Shown in pieces: positions 14,507 to 24,646 of a stretch of 64,000 nt of DNA (positions within the stretch are counted from its first letter, which is position 1; every line of letters begins with the position of its first letter). The position numbers and the translations under genes are program-made. The notes beneath the pieces were generated by a model. The model saw only the letters and a list, made by a program, of their open reading frames with translations. It did not search any database and was not told the DNA's origin. Source of the stretch: Desmodesmus armatus (taxonomy: Eukaryota; Chlorophyta; Chlorophyceae; Sphaeropleales; Scenedesmaceae); contig VIIQ02000010.1 in the NCBI GenBank assembly GCA_007449985.2, positions 620,001 to 684,000 on the forward strand, read 5' to 3'.

Positions 14507-17500
14507 CTACTTTCCCTTGCCCTTCCTAAGCACCTTGGCAGCTAGGTAAGCCATGGTGCCAGACATGGCCCCCCAGCCGATCGCATAGTTCCAGTGCCCT
14601 ATAGGCATGGTTGAGAACTGCACCACATTGGTGATGGGCTTTGGCAGTGGGTACACTGTGCTAGCTGTGGAGGGCTGCTCCCCTTTCTGCCGCGTGGTTT
14701 CATCGGTCAGCACCTGCACCATGGGGGTGTCCTGCGACAGACCGGCAGCCTCCGCCTGCATCAGCACAGCCACACACACAGCAGACAGGCAGACCGGTGA
14801 CAGCACACACAACATTCGAACTCAGCCGGTGAGCGACACCAGGGCCACAGCCCCAGGAGACAGTGGCCACATAAGACACATGGACCATGCCCAGACGTAC
14901 ACCCTTAACCCATAACTGGGCCTAGGCAATTGGTACCCCTTGGCTTTCCATAGCCAGAACTCCTGCTTGGGACCTCCAATGCTGCTGGGGGTTGGCCCAT
15001 CTGAAAGCCAGGACTGTAAGCTACCTGCCCATGTGGTCAAACTTGGTCAAACTTTACTCAGGGTTTTACTAATGGGGTTCAAAAACTGCCACTATTGGCT
15101 CAAACAGGCCTTGAAATCAGGAACTGACTATGTTGTACTGCCTGCAGGGGTGGGACCAGTGGTGCCACCCTATGGTGCTGCAGCCCTTGAGGTGGTGCAC
15201 CACAATAAACATCCAAAAGTCACTAAACCCTGCTGTGGCCCTACGGCCAGGGGCCCTCAATGCACAGGGTCCCTTTGACCAGTCCCAGTCTGGCCTGTTA
15301 TGACATGGTTGTTTAGCCTGTGAGCGCCCCAGTTGATCCATGATGAGTATGCTTGACCCTGATACAGTCCACGTTCTGTTACCCAACAATGCTTGTGCAG
15401 AACGCAGCAGCAGCAGCACTTGCCATCGGTCTGCTGTGGGTTGGTTCAGTCGCTTCGTAGGCACGCATCGACCAGGGGTAGTAAGGGGGGTAGGACACTA
15501 CCCTCAGTTGGCCGGTCCCATGGTCCCCCGCCTGACCGTTCAACTTCTGGTTTCTGAACGTCGCACGCTCTGGTACTGCTTTTAAATGATACATATAGGT
15601 TGTACGTAATTTTGGAGCTCCTTTTGACTTGTCACCGACCGCTGTTCAGGCCTATTTCCCCTCTGAATGTCCAGCTGCTGCTGTTTGACTCATCAGCACT
15701 TGATTTCTCCCTCAAGCAGACTGTGCGACGTCCTGATACTGTCCCTAGAGGTTCTCTGGTTATATAACATTATGTTTGAACAGCGCGAGTGCCTGTAGAC
15801 AGCATCCAGTCAGCCACCCATCCCGCCACCGCTGCTGCTGCTGCACTTTGGTGCCAATGCCTCCAAGCCCCATACAGGAAGCAGATGATTGAAGCATATA
15901 TGTATCCAGTCAAGTCATCAACGCAAGATCATCAATGCACAGCCCGCCCCACCCCACTAGCCTACCCCCACCCCACCCCACCCCACCCCTAACCCCCACC
16001 GGTGGGGGTACCCCCACCCCACCCCACCCCACAAGCCTACCCCCGGCGATGCTCAGTTGTGTATGCCTGCTGGCGTGACACATGATCATGCAGACGTGTT
16101 CGAGCCATGCTACTTGTCCTTTCCGTGTGCTGGCACCATCATACGCTATTCAGGCTGTTACAGCTACACCTCCTGCTACTGCTGCTGCTGCCAAGCCAAC
16201 AGGAGCCAGCAAAGTGCCGTCGAGCGTGTCGGAACTCGTGAGCAGGTCAATACAGGTATAAATAAACATTTGTGAGAGGGTGAAGCCCAGGCGAACACTC
16301 CTTGGCCCTAAAAACGACTCATCAGCATTTTTGAGGCACAGTGACCTGATTCTGGACAACAGGGAGGGTGCTGACGAGTGTGTTAGGCCTGCAAAATTAA
16401 TTTGATGCATATGAAACATGTTCAAGTAATGGGCGGGCCGCTCCTATGCGTCTCCAGAAACCAGAAGTTGAACGGTCGGGCGGGGGACCATGGGACCGGC
16501 CAGCTGAGGGTAGTGTCCTACCCCCCCTTACTACCCCTGGCATCGACGTCAATATAGCTATCTTACAAATATTTATGTTACGTTCTGCAAGAAGCATGCA
16601 CCGTAAGCCTGGAACGGAGCCACGTCACTCGGGGTCATACTTTCGATCGCTCAACAAACGACTCTCTGACGCAGTCAGCCTTGACGATAGGCCCCAAACG
16701 TCCTGGTACAAGCCAAAGTAACGACTGTGAGGAGTGCAGTTCGTGATGCACGACCATGGCAGGAACAGTACAGCCACTGTAGATGTTGATGGCTCTGCTG
16801 GCACTTGCACCCAATGCCCCGCTAGGGCAGCTGGAGCAGGCATGGAACAGTCTAATCTTACAGCAGTCATCAAGTATGAGGCAGAAAAGCCACTGGGTTG
16901 CCACACATGCACGCTTTTGGCACTGGCCAGACCATGGTGCCACCAACCCGCAGAACCCTGCTCCCAAACAGGGCCACAGGCAGGGTTGAAAGCGGTTGCT
17001 GGACGTACCGCCCGGCTGAGACGACAGTATATGACCTAAACTAAACTTCTATAGGGTGCTATTGGGTACCCATGCCAATATCTAGGGGAATCAGGCATGA
17101 CAGGGCCCTGGGTAGAAAACTACCCGGAGGCCCAGTCATGGGTTAACTACCAGCAGCAGCTCAGCCAGGGGAATGTACCTCAAGGTGTCTTGACACTGGT
17201 GGTGCGTGACCACATCTGAGCCTCAAAACAGCACAACCAACACAGCAGTGGTATACATTTCTGCTGAACTGCTGCGCCCATGTGCATGCCGCTGCTGCTG
17301 CTCACCAGGCCAGGCACATCCACCCAGAAGAAGAGTCCCTCCTGAGGCTTGTTCTCCGGCACGTAGCTGCTGGGTGACTCGCTGCCCTGCACCACACCCG
17401 ACACTGTCACCAGGCCTTGCGGCTGCTGCGCCATGAAGTGCTGCTGCCACTCTGCCTTCCAGTTCGGCGGCACCCAGCCTCTGTTGACCAGCACTGTGTG

Positions 17501-18460
17501 CTGCCTGTACGCAGGCAGGCAACCAAACAACAAGTCAAGTGCTGCAGTACGAACCATTGGATGTCAACAGCCATGACCAAATCATAAGCCAAAATGCACC
17601 TCATTGTGCCCTTACAGGTTTGCAGGACATCCGCAAAGTGGCATGCGGGGTGGTTGGATCCAGATGCTTGTGCTCACTTGTCTGTGCTGGTCATAGGTGT
17701 GACCAGCAGGTAGCCTCCCTTCAGGTGGCCTGGCTGCACAAGCATCTCACGCATGCCTATCTTGATGGCAGGGTCCTTGGGCTCATAACTGCAGCAGGCA
17801 GGCACACAAGCTGAGACTGTGGTGTGCTACAAGGGAAGGATAGGCAGTGGTCATTCTGGCAGGCTTGAAGCTCACCATGCTGCAATTGCTGACACTTTCA
17901 GCACACCTGCTGCATTTGCTGACAAACAGCGAGCCTGCCGGTCAGGGTGCCCCAACCAGCAGTCAGATGAAGTTTGCTTATCTGCACATGCTGCCTGTGC
18001 AGTATCTGAGGGCCCGCTAGCTGTTAGAGGCAATGCAAAGGGCGCGCAGGACCAGCAATTGCAAGGCCACCACACACAACCATTGAATGATTTTGCAATG
18101 GCAGCAGCAAGTCAACTCACGTCAGAGGCCTGGGACCCACAAAGTTTGCTCTGCTGTGGTCGTACACGCCCTGCATTGCCACCCTCCTGAACTCTGGCAC
18201 AGTGCCTTGCAGCAGGTCCACTGGAGGCTGCTCCATGTTGCGCGTGGCCTGATCAACCACATCTTGCTGCACCACAATAATAATACAGTCAATAGCCAAA
18301 AATGAAGGGCGGGTCCGTGCTCCATGACATGCAAGGGCTGGTACATGCCGGGTTGTACACACCCACTCACTTTCCACTGCATGCGCTGTATTTGCCACAC
18401 AGACATTGCTGCCGCCACTGCAGAGGGGACCAACAGCAAGCCACCCTTCAGCGCACTCAT
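14507..18460 (-). CDS. SURF1: SURF1: cytochrome c oxidase assembly factor
   Basis: Inner-membrane mitochondrial factor for cytochrome c oxidase assembly. Exons: 18460-18371, 18266-18121, 17788-17678, 17504-17306, 14755-14507; total 795 nt, closed in frame, 264 residues. The first exon gives the N-terminal membrane segment GLLLVPSAVAAAMSVWQIQR followed by MQWK, the family's W-Q-x-x-R motif. Next comes DLLQGTVPEFRRVAMQGVYDHS (matching the EY-PV-V-G-FDHS block), then GGYLLVTPM, HTVLVNRGWVP, VSGVVQGSE, FFWVDVPGL, and finally a C-terminal transmembrane segment in HWNYAIGWGAMSGTMAYLAA. The mitochondrial leader is missing from this model: the open frame continues about 24 codons upstream of the ATG at 18460, so an earlier exon is likely. 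The last intron (14756-17305) is 2.55 kb because it holds nested transposons; without them it would be about 310 bp. Confidence 0.87.
15473..16539. mobile_element. hAT-like non-autonomous element (1067 bp) nested in the piggyBac-like element
   Basis: Terminal inverted repeats of about 85 bp: the left begins CAGGGGTAGTAAGGGGGG at 15473 and the right is its reverse complement ending CCCCTG at 16539, roughly 90% identical. Both ends are flanked by the identical octamer GCATCGAC (15465-15472 and 16540-16547). An 8-bp target duplication with CAG-start termini is the signature of hAT transposons. The inside has no recognisable transposase and holds a C-rich microsatellite centred on an 18-bp palindrome. 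The nearly intact duplication implies fairly recent insertion, later than the host element. Confidence 0.82.
15955..16033. repeat. CCCCA-type microsatellite with central 18-bp palindrome
   Basis: Runs of ACCCC/CCCCA flank the perfect palindrome ACCCCCACCGGTGGGGGT at 15992-16009. The palindrome lies within 6 bp of the midpoint of the hAT-like element, so it is probably part of that element's structure. Confidence 0.7.
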
Positions 18461-18739
18461 GTTGGATGCGACTGCCGTCTCTTGGGTCTTTGCTGAATAT
18501 TGGACAAGTGATCTGATGATCTCTGGTGCGGACGTTCAGCTGTGAAGTCGTTGTCAATCGGGGTGTTGGACAGGCGACACGCATACATTTAAGCTACATA
18601 TGATGTATGTCAACGCCGAATGAAGAGATGCACTGCTCGTTCGGACCTCCGAGGTACAAGGTTTCGCTGTGGTCATAGCGACAACGCAAGGCGTGTACAA
18701 TGGTGCCTTTCAGCTTTGAATCAAATATAGCTTGCAACC
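18461..18739. promoter_or_regulatory. Shared upstream region of SURF1 and the 220-residue protein gene
   Basis: 279 bp between divergent start codons. The SURF1 side (18461-18531, minus) is open in frame with SURF1 and probably codes part of its mitochondrial leader. The remainder must hold both promoters. The plus-strand side has AATCAAATATAG (18719-18730), an AT-rich patch just before the ATG at 18740. Confidence 0.35.
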
Positions 18740-20509
18740 ATGCCAAGGCTCACTGACTATCTCCGTGGCCAAGACCAAGCAGCTGCAGCAGTGCCAAAGC
18801 AGCTCCCAACTGAGGCAGCCAAGCCACTTCCACCATACCAGAATGTGCAGCCTGCAGTGCAGCAGCAGCAGCAGCAGCAGCACTTGCAGCAGCGCAATCT
18901 GCAGACCACTGCTTTGGGAGCAGCTGGATTGGGGGAGCCGGAGATAACCAGGCTTCAGCAGCAGCATGCCAGCAGGTGCGTCACGCCAGGCTGGCTGCAA
19001 AACGCTGGCAGCCACGAGCAGCCCCTTCTGCCTCTTGCAACTGCATTCGAGGCTGGCAGTCTCCTCGCCCAAAAGTTGCATGCGCACATGCACAGCTGGC
19101 CACCTCTCCTGAACGAGACTGCTCCCTTTTTTGTCCACAGGCTGAAGCAGCGTGGCCCTCGTTTATATCGCCAGCCCGATGGCAGCCTGGCAGCAAGCCA
19201 GCCATCAAAGCAACCCTACACAGTGGTGCGTAACACCACTACTTCACAGCATACGCAGCAGATGTTGGTCCCGTCAACTCTCAGAGTGTGGGTCTGTCTC
19301 CTGCACTCACGCCCAGTGTAACTGTGATATCCTTAGCAACGTGCACTGCCAGCCTGTGTAACTCAACCTGTGTTTGTGTTGCTGTACAGGCCAACAGGCT
19401 CAAGTGGCATGGGGTGGTACAGCACTGCAGGCAGCTGCCTGGCGTCAATCAGCAGCTGGAGCGCTCAGGTGCGTTGGCTGCCTTGCCAGCATGCAGCGAC
19501 ACAACACTGCGTGCTTATGCACAGTCTCACCACTCAGTAGTGTTCCATGACCGCCATTTTTGAATGGACATGTCGGTGTGTGCTGCTGTCACAGGCCGGT
19601 CAGCACGCTATGGAGTCAATGTGACGCATGAGCAGCACGCTGCAGCCCTTGCAGCCGCAGGTAAGGGTACCCACCGGTGCCACCGGTGGTTTTCAACGTG
19701 ACAATTGTCATGTGGTGGTTCTGATGGTGCACTTGTGCATGGCTTTTCCAGAACCGCATGTCCCATCCAGCGCAGTTTTATCTGACACCGTGGTATGGTC
19801 ACGCAGTGAAGTCTGATCACCCAGGTGTGATGAGCTGCCATTGGCATGCACGTGTTGTGCTTGTTGCTGCAGGTTTGACGCCAGAGTTTGACGCATCAGG
19901 GTGAGTGCTACCATGGGACAGCAGCAGAGCGACATGCTGCATATGGTCTGCATGTACTGCACTAGGCTGTTACGGCATGAGACTGCTGCATACAGTTGGT
20001 GCAACACAGGCACGTGTGTTGGGTCAAGTTGGGTTCAGTGCACCTGGCTGCACCTAGTGGCTGTGGCCGTGTGTGTCTTACTACATGCAACAGCCCTGTC
20101 GGCATGTTCTGCGAGTTTTGTTGGGAAAGGCCACTCAACTGACTGACGGCTTGTGCATCATCCTGCGCAGGTCGTGGGTAGGCTTTGAGCAGGGGACAGA
20201 TGACCCGCTTGCAGACAGCACACACAGCCTCAGGCACGATGGTTGGAGTGCTATCACAAGCGCAGGTAAGAACCCTACAAGGCCGCGTCTGCATCTGCAA
20301 GGGATGGAGGATCTCTCACACATGTGGCCCATGCCATGGGCAAGTTTGATCATCGAATTTATGGGTTGATCCCTGATAGCCACTGGCCTTTGCATGACTG
20401 ACCAAGTCTGCGTGTCGCTTGTTGCATGCTCGCAGTTCTGGAACAAGCTGTCGCTGTGCACGGCAAGGCAACCCTACAGGAGAACAGATGGCGTCCAGAG
20501 CTGTATTGA
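18740..20509 (+). CDS. Unrecognised 220-residue protein
   Basis: I do not recognise this family. Seven short exons (18740-18975, 19141-19225, 19390-19468, 19595-19660, 19873-19900, 20171-20265, 20436-20509) join in consistent phase and end at TGA 20507-20509, which makes a real gene likely. The first third is low-complexity (a 7-Q run; proline- and alanine-rich). The rest is compact and soluble: RLKQRGPRLYRQPDGSLA, then ANRLKWHGVVQHCRQL, then ARYGVNVTHEQHAAAL, then WVGFEQGTDDPLADSTHSL, ending NRWRPELY. It has no signal peptide or membrane segment. The start AACCATGCC at 18740 is the first ATG after the divergent promoter. A small ciliary or microtubule-associated protein is conceivable but not shown. 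Confidence 0.6.
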
Positions 20510-20781
20510 AGAAGACGGCCAATTATGCTGTTGTCTTCCAAGCAGCCTACGCGTTGGGAGTATCGTCCCAGTGTTGCAGTTCCGTTGCAGCCTTGAGCTG
20601 TGATAACCAGACCACCAGCAAGACTGGACCCCATAGTGGAAGTGGCAAGTAGCGGCGATCCCGCTATGCTGGCTGGCCCCTGCGTTGCCGCCTGTTCCCT
20701 GTGCAACTAGCTTGCACCAACAGTACCTATTGGTGTTCTCATGTCTGCTGCATGATTGTGTAGATGGCCCAGCACATGCAG

Positions 20782-20793
20782 TTACATCTGTAA
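20782..20793. terminator. Back-to-back TTACA/TGTAA 3' end signals
   Basis: TTACATCTGTAA holds the algal polyadenylation signal on both strands with a 2-nt gap. It lies 280 bp past the stop of the plus gene (20509) and 290 bp past the stop of the minus gene (21077), so both convergent genes could end here with overlapping 3' UTRs. Confidence 0.45.
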
Positions 20794-21076
20794 GCAAGCA
20801 TGATGCAGCATCTTGCAGCTGCATATGGATGCAAGGCTTGCTTGCGTTTGCATGACTTGACACCACACACACTGGCAGCTGGCAACCCAGAACACTTCTT
20901 GATTGTATACATGTCACCACACTGCAGGACAACTTCTGCACGACCATCGTGTGTGGCACAGGCTGTGCAATTTTGGAATAGCTGCCTGATCTACAGTCAC
21001 TGCAGTGCACCGCATGACCGAACCAACAAACAACTCTGCACCTGCAACAACCTGATTTCGACAGTCAAGCACAGCA

Positions 21077-21679
21077 TCATGCTGTCTTCTTTGCTGGTGG
21101 GGGGTTACCTCCAGCAAGCACGTTGTACACACAAAAGAGGCACAGCGCTGCTGACACTGCCAGCATGATGCCAGACGGCACAGGGGCCACACTGGCAGCC
21201 ACCTGCTGCCACATCTGGTAGGCCACCCAACCAGAAGCACCTGCAGGCAGATGGTCCCAGAGTCATAAGTTGTGATTTTCAGCACTGCAACTTGGGGCCA
21301 AGCATTCAGTTGTTGCTTGTGCAAATTACCGCAGTCCAAGTGTGTCTCTGGTGGCACTCCGAGTGAAAAGGAAAGGGGAAAGGGTGGCGCTGGTGCACTG
21401 GCTGCAGGCCCTTGACAATGACTCGATGATTCCAAGTGGCATAGAAGGACCCTTCAATGCCATTGCCACTGACGCCTTACCTGCTGACGCCAGTGTGTAT
21501 GCTGTTGAGCTGCCTCCAGCTTTCCATGACTTGAGGCTGAACACAGAGCACACGGCTACGACTGCAGCAACCGCTGCCAGCTGCAGCCCAACAGCTGGTG
21601 CTTTGAAGGCAAACGCCAACAGTCCAGATACGGCTGCTATTGCTCCATATGGGAGGGTCATGCAGAAATCATGCAGCAC
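21077..21679 (-). CDS. TMEM14/FAX-type small membrane protein
   Basis: Member of the UPF0136/TMEM14 family, which in plants includes the fatty-acid export (FAX) proteins. Exons 21679-21481 and 21240-21077 join in phase to about 120 residues, the usual family length. It begins HDFCMTLPYGAIAAVSG (plant FAX5/6-type proteins begin MHDFC-TIPYG). It then shows helices in LLAFAFKAPAVGLQLAAVAA and VVAVCSVFSLKSWKAGG, the family block STAYTLASAG, and a last helix GIMLAVSAALCLFCVYNVLAG before a short basic tail. The start is unresolved: the open frame reaches 21679 and beyond without an ATG before HDFC, so a first exon may lie upstream; the first in-frame ATG is at 21661. Plastid envelope or ER location cannot be decided. 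Confidence 0.78.
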
Positions 21680-22385
21680 TGCATGCCCAGCGTGGCTGTT
21701 GCTGCTGCTGCCCTGTGACGATGATGGACAGGGCTGATCAGAGGTGTACAGTACTCACGAGTACTAACAGATATGATCAACGCACTGAGCACGTACCTGT
21801 GCCATGGCTACGACTGACGCCCTACTCCCCTGTAACTGCGGATGAATCTGCTGTCCCTGTCTGCTGCTTGTTGCTACACACCTGCTGTGGCAGGCTGGCC
21901 TGCTCTGTAGATGTAGTAGGTGACAGTGGTTCTTTGTTGTACAGAACGAGCTCGCTTGCGCCACCAAAGCCATACTATGGACAGGAGACAGATACAGAGT
22001 GATCTCGAATAATCTGAACCTAGGTCGATGTTGCCCCGGGATGAAATGTATCACCCGCTTGGTTGAAAAGCAAATATGCGGCACCATGAATGCAAGCATA
22101 GTTGTGATGCCTCTTCCTCTGATCAAAAATGATGACAACGGCTGACAGCTGTGCACCTGGCTGGCCTCACCTGGGCGCTGCAAGTGACGCGACGTGGAAG
22201 CGATCATTGAACACATCCAAAACAACACAACACTGAACATACTTCGTTCTTTCAGGTTGGTCACCTTCCACTTGGTCCTGCCGACGCCTCGACAGTGCGA
22301 ACTCTGTATATTTAGGCAGCTTGGCGCGCCTTGCGCACCACAACAAGTGAGAACCATTCCTACAGACACCCCCACACACAGCACG
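21680..22385. promoter_or_regulatory. Divergent upstream region between the TMEM14-like gene and the secreted-protein gene
   Basis: 706 bp between divergent genes. The left part probably includes the missing first exon of the TMEM14-like gene. TATATTTAG at 22306-22314, 72-80 bp before the ATG at 22386, is a plausible TATA region for the plus gene. Nothing else recognised. Confidence 0.35.
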
Positions 22386-24062
22386 ATGCGAGCTCAGCAG
22401 ATCCTCCAGCTCACCCTGGTGTTGGCGGCCTTGGCATGGGCAGCGAGCGCCCAACCTATCGCCGAGACAGACTGTGCGCTGCCAGAAAACACAAACTATG
22501 ACATGAGTCTTGCAGGTAAGCATATGCGGCGCGTTCAACCCTGTGGCACCTGCCTGCAGGCAGCTGTGCCTGATTGAACAACACAATGTGTGACAGGGCT
22601 GCAGTAGCTCTGACCGTAGGTGTGACAGCAGCGATTTTCTCCTTGCGCTGCCCATGTAGAGGAGGCTGATATCGTGGTGACAGGCCTGGCAGTGTCAAGC
22701 TTGGCGCCAGGCGCATCTGCGTGTGTGCCACGTGGTGCAATTAGCGCCAGTAGCAGCACTGGCCCTGACCTTGTAGTGGAGGAGGGTGAGCAGGAGGACG
22801 GCAGCCAGGTGCGCTTTGACTCACACCAACCTGTAGTTGGACAGAGTCTACCTTTGAGGATTGACGTCAGGAAACAAAGCAAGCCTTGTGAGTCAAACGT
22901 AAGCCTTGCGGCAGAAGGTGTGCAAAGCGTCGCTGCCGTGCTTGTGCCTGCAGGTCATGCTGTTTTGGGCACAGTGCGTGCACAAGGGAGCCCTTGCATG
23001 CAGGAACAACGAGGTGGATGACACACTCCGGCCACCACGGTGCCTGATTGCTGTCAAGGTGCCAAGACAGTCCACAGAGGAGGGCGAGCTCCCCCCATGT
23101 ACTGTCTCCAGGGGACTTCGGTGAGAGTCATGTTGCATTCTTGGTCAATGCTCATTGCTAGCGTGCAGCATGTCTTTTGGCAAGCCACGACAGTCATATG
23201 CATTCATGGTGTTTGATGGTGCGCGTTTCCAGGCATGCAGGCAAACACTAGTTGCAAGTGCATCATCAGCCTCGAGGCTGAGCTCACTTTCGTGTGGGCA
23301 GCAGAAGCTGCAGTCCCGCACGTGTCTGCACATGCGTGCTCCTAAGCTCGGCTGAGGTTATGTATGGGAACTTCCCACTGCCGCAGTGGGGCACGCACAG
23401 CAGTGCTTGCTGATGCATGCAGCCGCAGAAGGTGCAGTCACACGTCTGTCCTGCACGTGCAAGCCTTGAAGGCTCAAGGGTAGTGGCTGAACCATCGTCC
23501 ATCGCCTGTGGCATGCTTCCGTGCTTGCAGGTACACCCTGCTGCTGTCAAGCAAGCCTGCAGCCAGCTGTGATGGCGTCTACAACATGCAGCACAGCAGG
23601 ATCACAGATTCCATCCGCACGCATGTCGGTATGAAGGCATGTGCACCGTACCCAGCTTGGCCCAGCCAAGACGCTGCTGTCAATGGTACCGGGCTGGCCA
23701 GTCTGCTGGGTCGCACCTGCCCGAGCTCTACTGCGCCTGAGGTTGCTCAGTGCACAGGCGACAGTGACCCGTGCACGGGCAGGGCAGCTTGCCCAGAGGC
23801 CAGCGCGGTGACATGTGTGCCCAAGGCCTGTGTGGGCAAGTACATGGTGGACGCCAAGCTGTTGAGTGTGGAGCCGTGCCAGCCTGTCTTTTTCTCCAAA
23901 GTGACAGGGCTTCCAGTCAGCAGCTGCGGCATCACGAGCGAACGCCTGGCACGCCAGGCCAGGCAGGCAGAGAAGCGCCTCAGCACGAATGCACAGCAGG
24001 GCAGCAGCAGCGATGGAACAGCTCAGCTGCCTGGACTGCCGTCTTTGGAGGAGTTGCCTTGA
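22386..24062 (+). CDS. Secreted cysteine-containing protein of unknown family (325 residues)
   Basis: Exons 22386-22515, 22660-22808, 22954-23120 and 23531-24062 total 978 nt and close in frame. The N-terminus MRAQQILQLTLVLAALAWAA followed by SAQ is a clear signal peptide with cleavage near residue 22-23. The mature protein has about 20 cysteines, many in the last exon (CTGDSDPCTGRAACP...CVPKACVGKYMVDAKLLSVE-PCQPVFFSKVTG), suggesting disulfide-stabilised extracellular folding, and one NGT sequon. The C-terminal 50 residues are charged and lack cysteine. I do not recognise a domain. It is the first of three consecutive plus-strand genes for secreted proteins. TGTAA at 24123-24127 lies 61 bp past the stop. 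Confidence 0.72.
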
Positions 24063-24122
24063 CAGCTGGCAGCTATCAGCTGACTGAGCGGCACCTTGTG
24101 TGAAGTGTGTCGAGCTGTGTGC

Positions 24123-24127
24123 TGTAA
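24123..24127 (+). terminator. TGTAA polyadenylation signal
   Basis: TGTAA 61 bp after the stop codon at 24062, the typical position and sequence of chlorophyte nuclear 3' end signals. Confidence 0.5.
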
Positions 24128-24646
24128 ACTGATTTGTGCCCGGGGTAATAAGGGCTTACGCCCCTGGTTCGTGCCATTCTGAATCTGCTTCAAAGCTGGA
24201 AGATCCTGCTTTAGTGCCCGGAAGTTTCCGGAATTGGTTGATTAGTCAAAGTGGCTACACTTCTCACACACCTTCAAATAACACGACAGCCAACCTGCAG
24301 CTACACGTCGACAAATAGCTGCATCTTTAGGTCACTACCAGTTCATCTTTGGAGCATAAAGAGAGTCCCGCGAAGCATCCAGCGAGCTTTGCTATCGACT
24401 TCGCCACCCATCAGCAGGGACACAACAGCAGCAGCACGTTCCAACAAGGCGAAGCGCCTTAAACGCTGACACGCCACAGTAAATTGTGAGCTTGGCTCTT
24501 GCTCTCTTGAGGTTGCTGCCTGTTCAACCAACGCTGCTGTCAACAGCAACTGCCTCTCCAGCAATCCCTGTTGCCAAAGGCTTATCAACCAACTTACATG
24601 CTTTGCAGGAGTCTACGATCACCGCCAATTGCAAGCTTGGCCGGCC
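24128..24646. promoter_or_regulatory. Upstream region of the WGW/CAF-module gene
   Basis: 519 bp between the 3' signal of the preceding gene and the next ATG (24647). No further gene is evident; presumably promoter and 5' UTR. No motif assigned. Confidence 0.3.

Larger units (their letters stand above)
14909..17142. mobile_element. piggyBac-like element (2234 bp) in SURF1 intron
   Basis: The left end reads CCCATAACTGGGCCT (14909-14923). The right end, reverse-complemented from 17142, reads CCCATGACTGGGCCT, one mismatch in 15. Each end abuts TTAA (14905-14908 and 17143-17146), matching the TTAA target duplication and CCC-start termini of the piggyBac superfamily. No convincing transposase is visible in any frame, so this is probably a non-autonomous copy. 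A second element (15473-16539) is nested inside. Removing this element restores a SURF1 intron of ordinary size. Confidence 0.72.

Noticed and set aside
14940..15464. Open frames inside the piggyBac-like element as a possible transposase
   Set aside because: Neither plus nor minus frames show the spaced aspartates or other blocks of a piggyBac transposase; the frames are short and interrupted.
15961..16031. C-rich repeats containing CCCTAACCC as a telomere-like array
   Set aside because: Only one such unit occurs amid irregular CCCCA runs inside a transposon; algal telomere repeats (TTTTAGGG) are absent.
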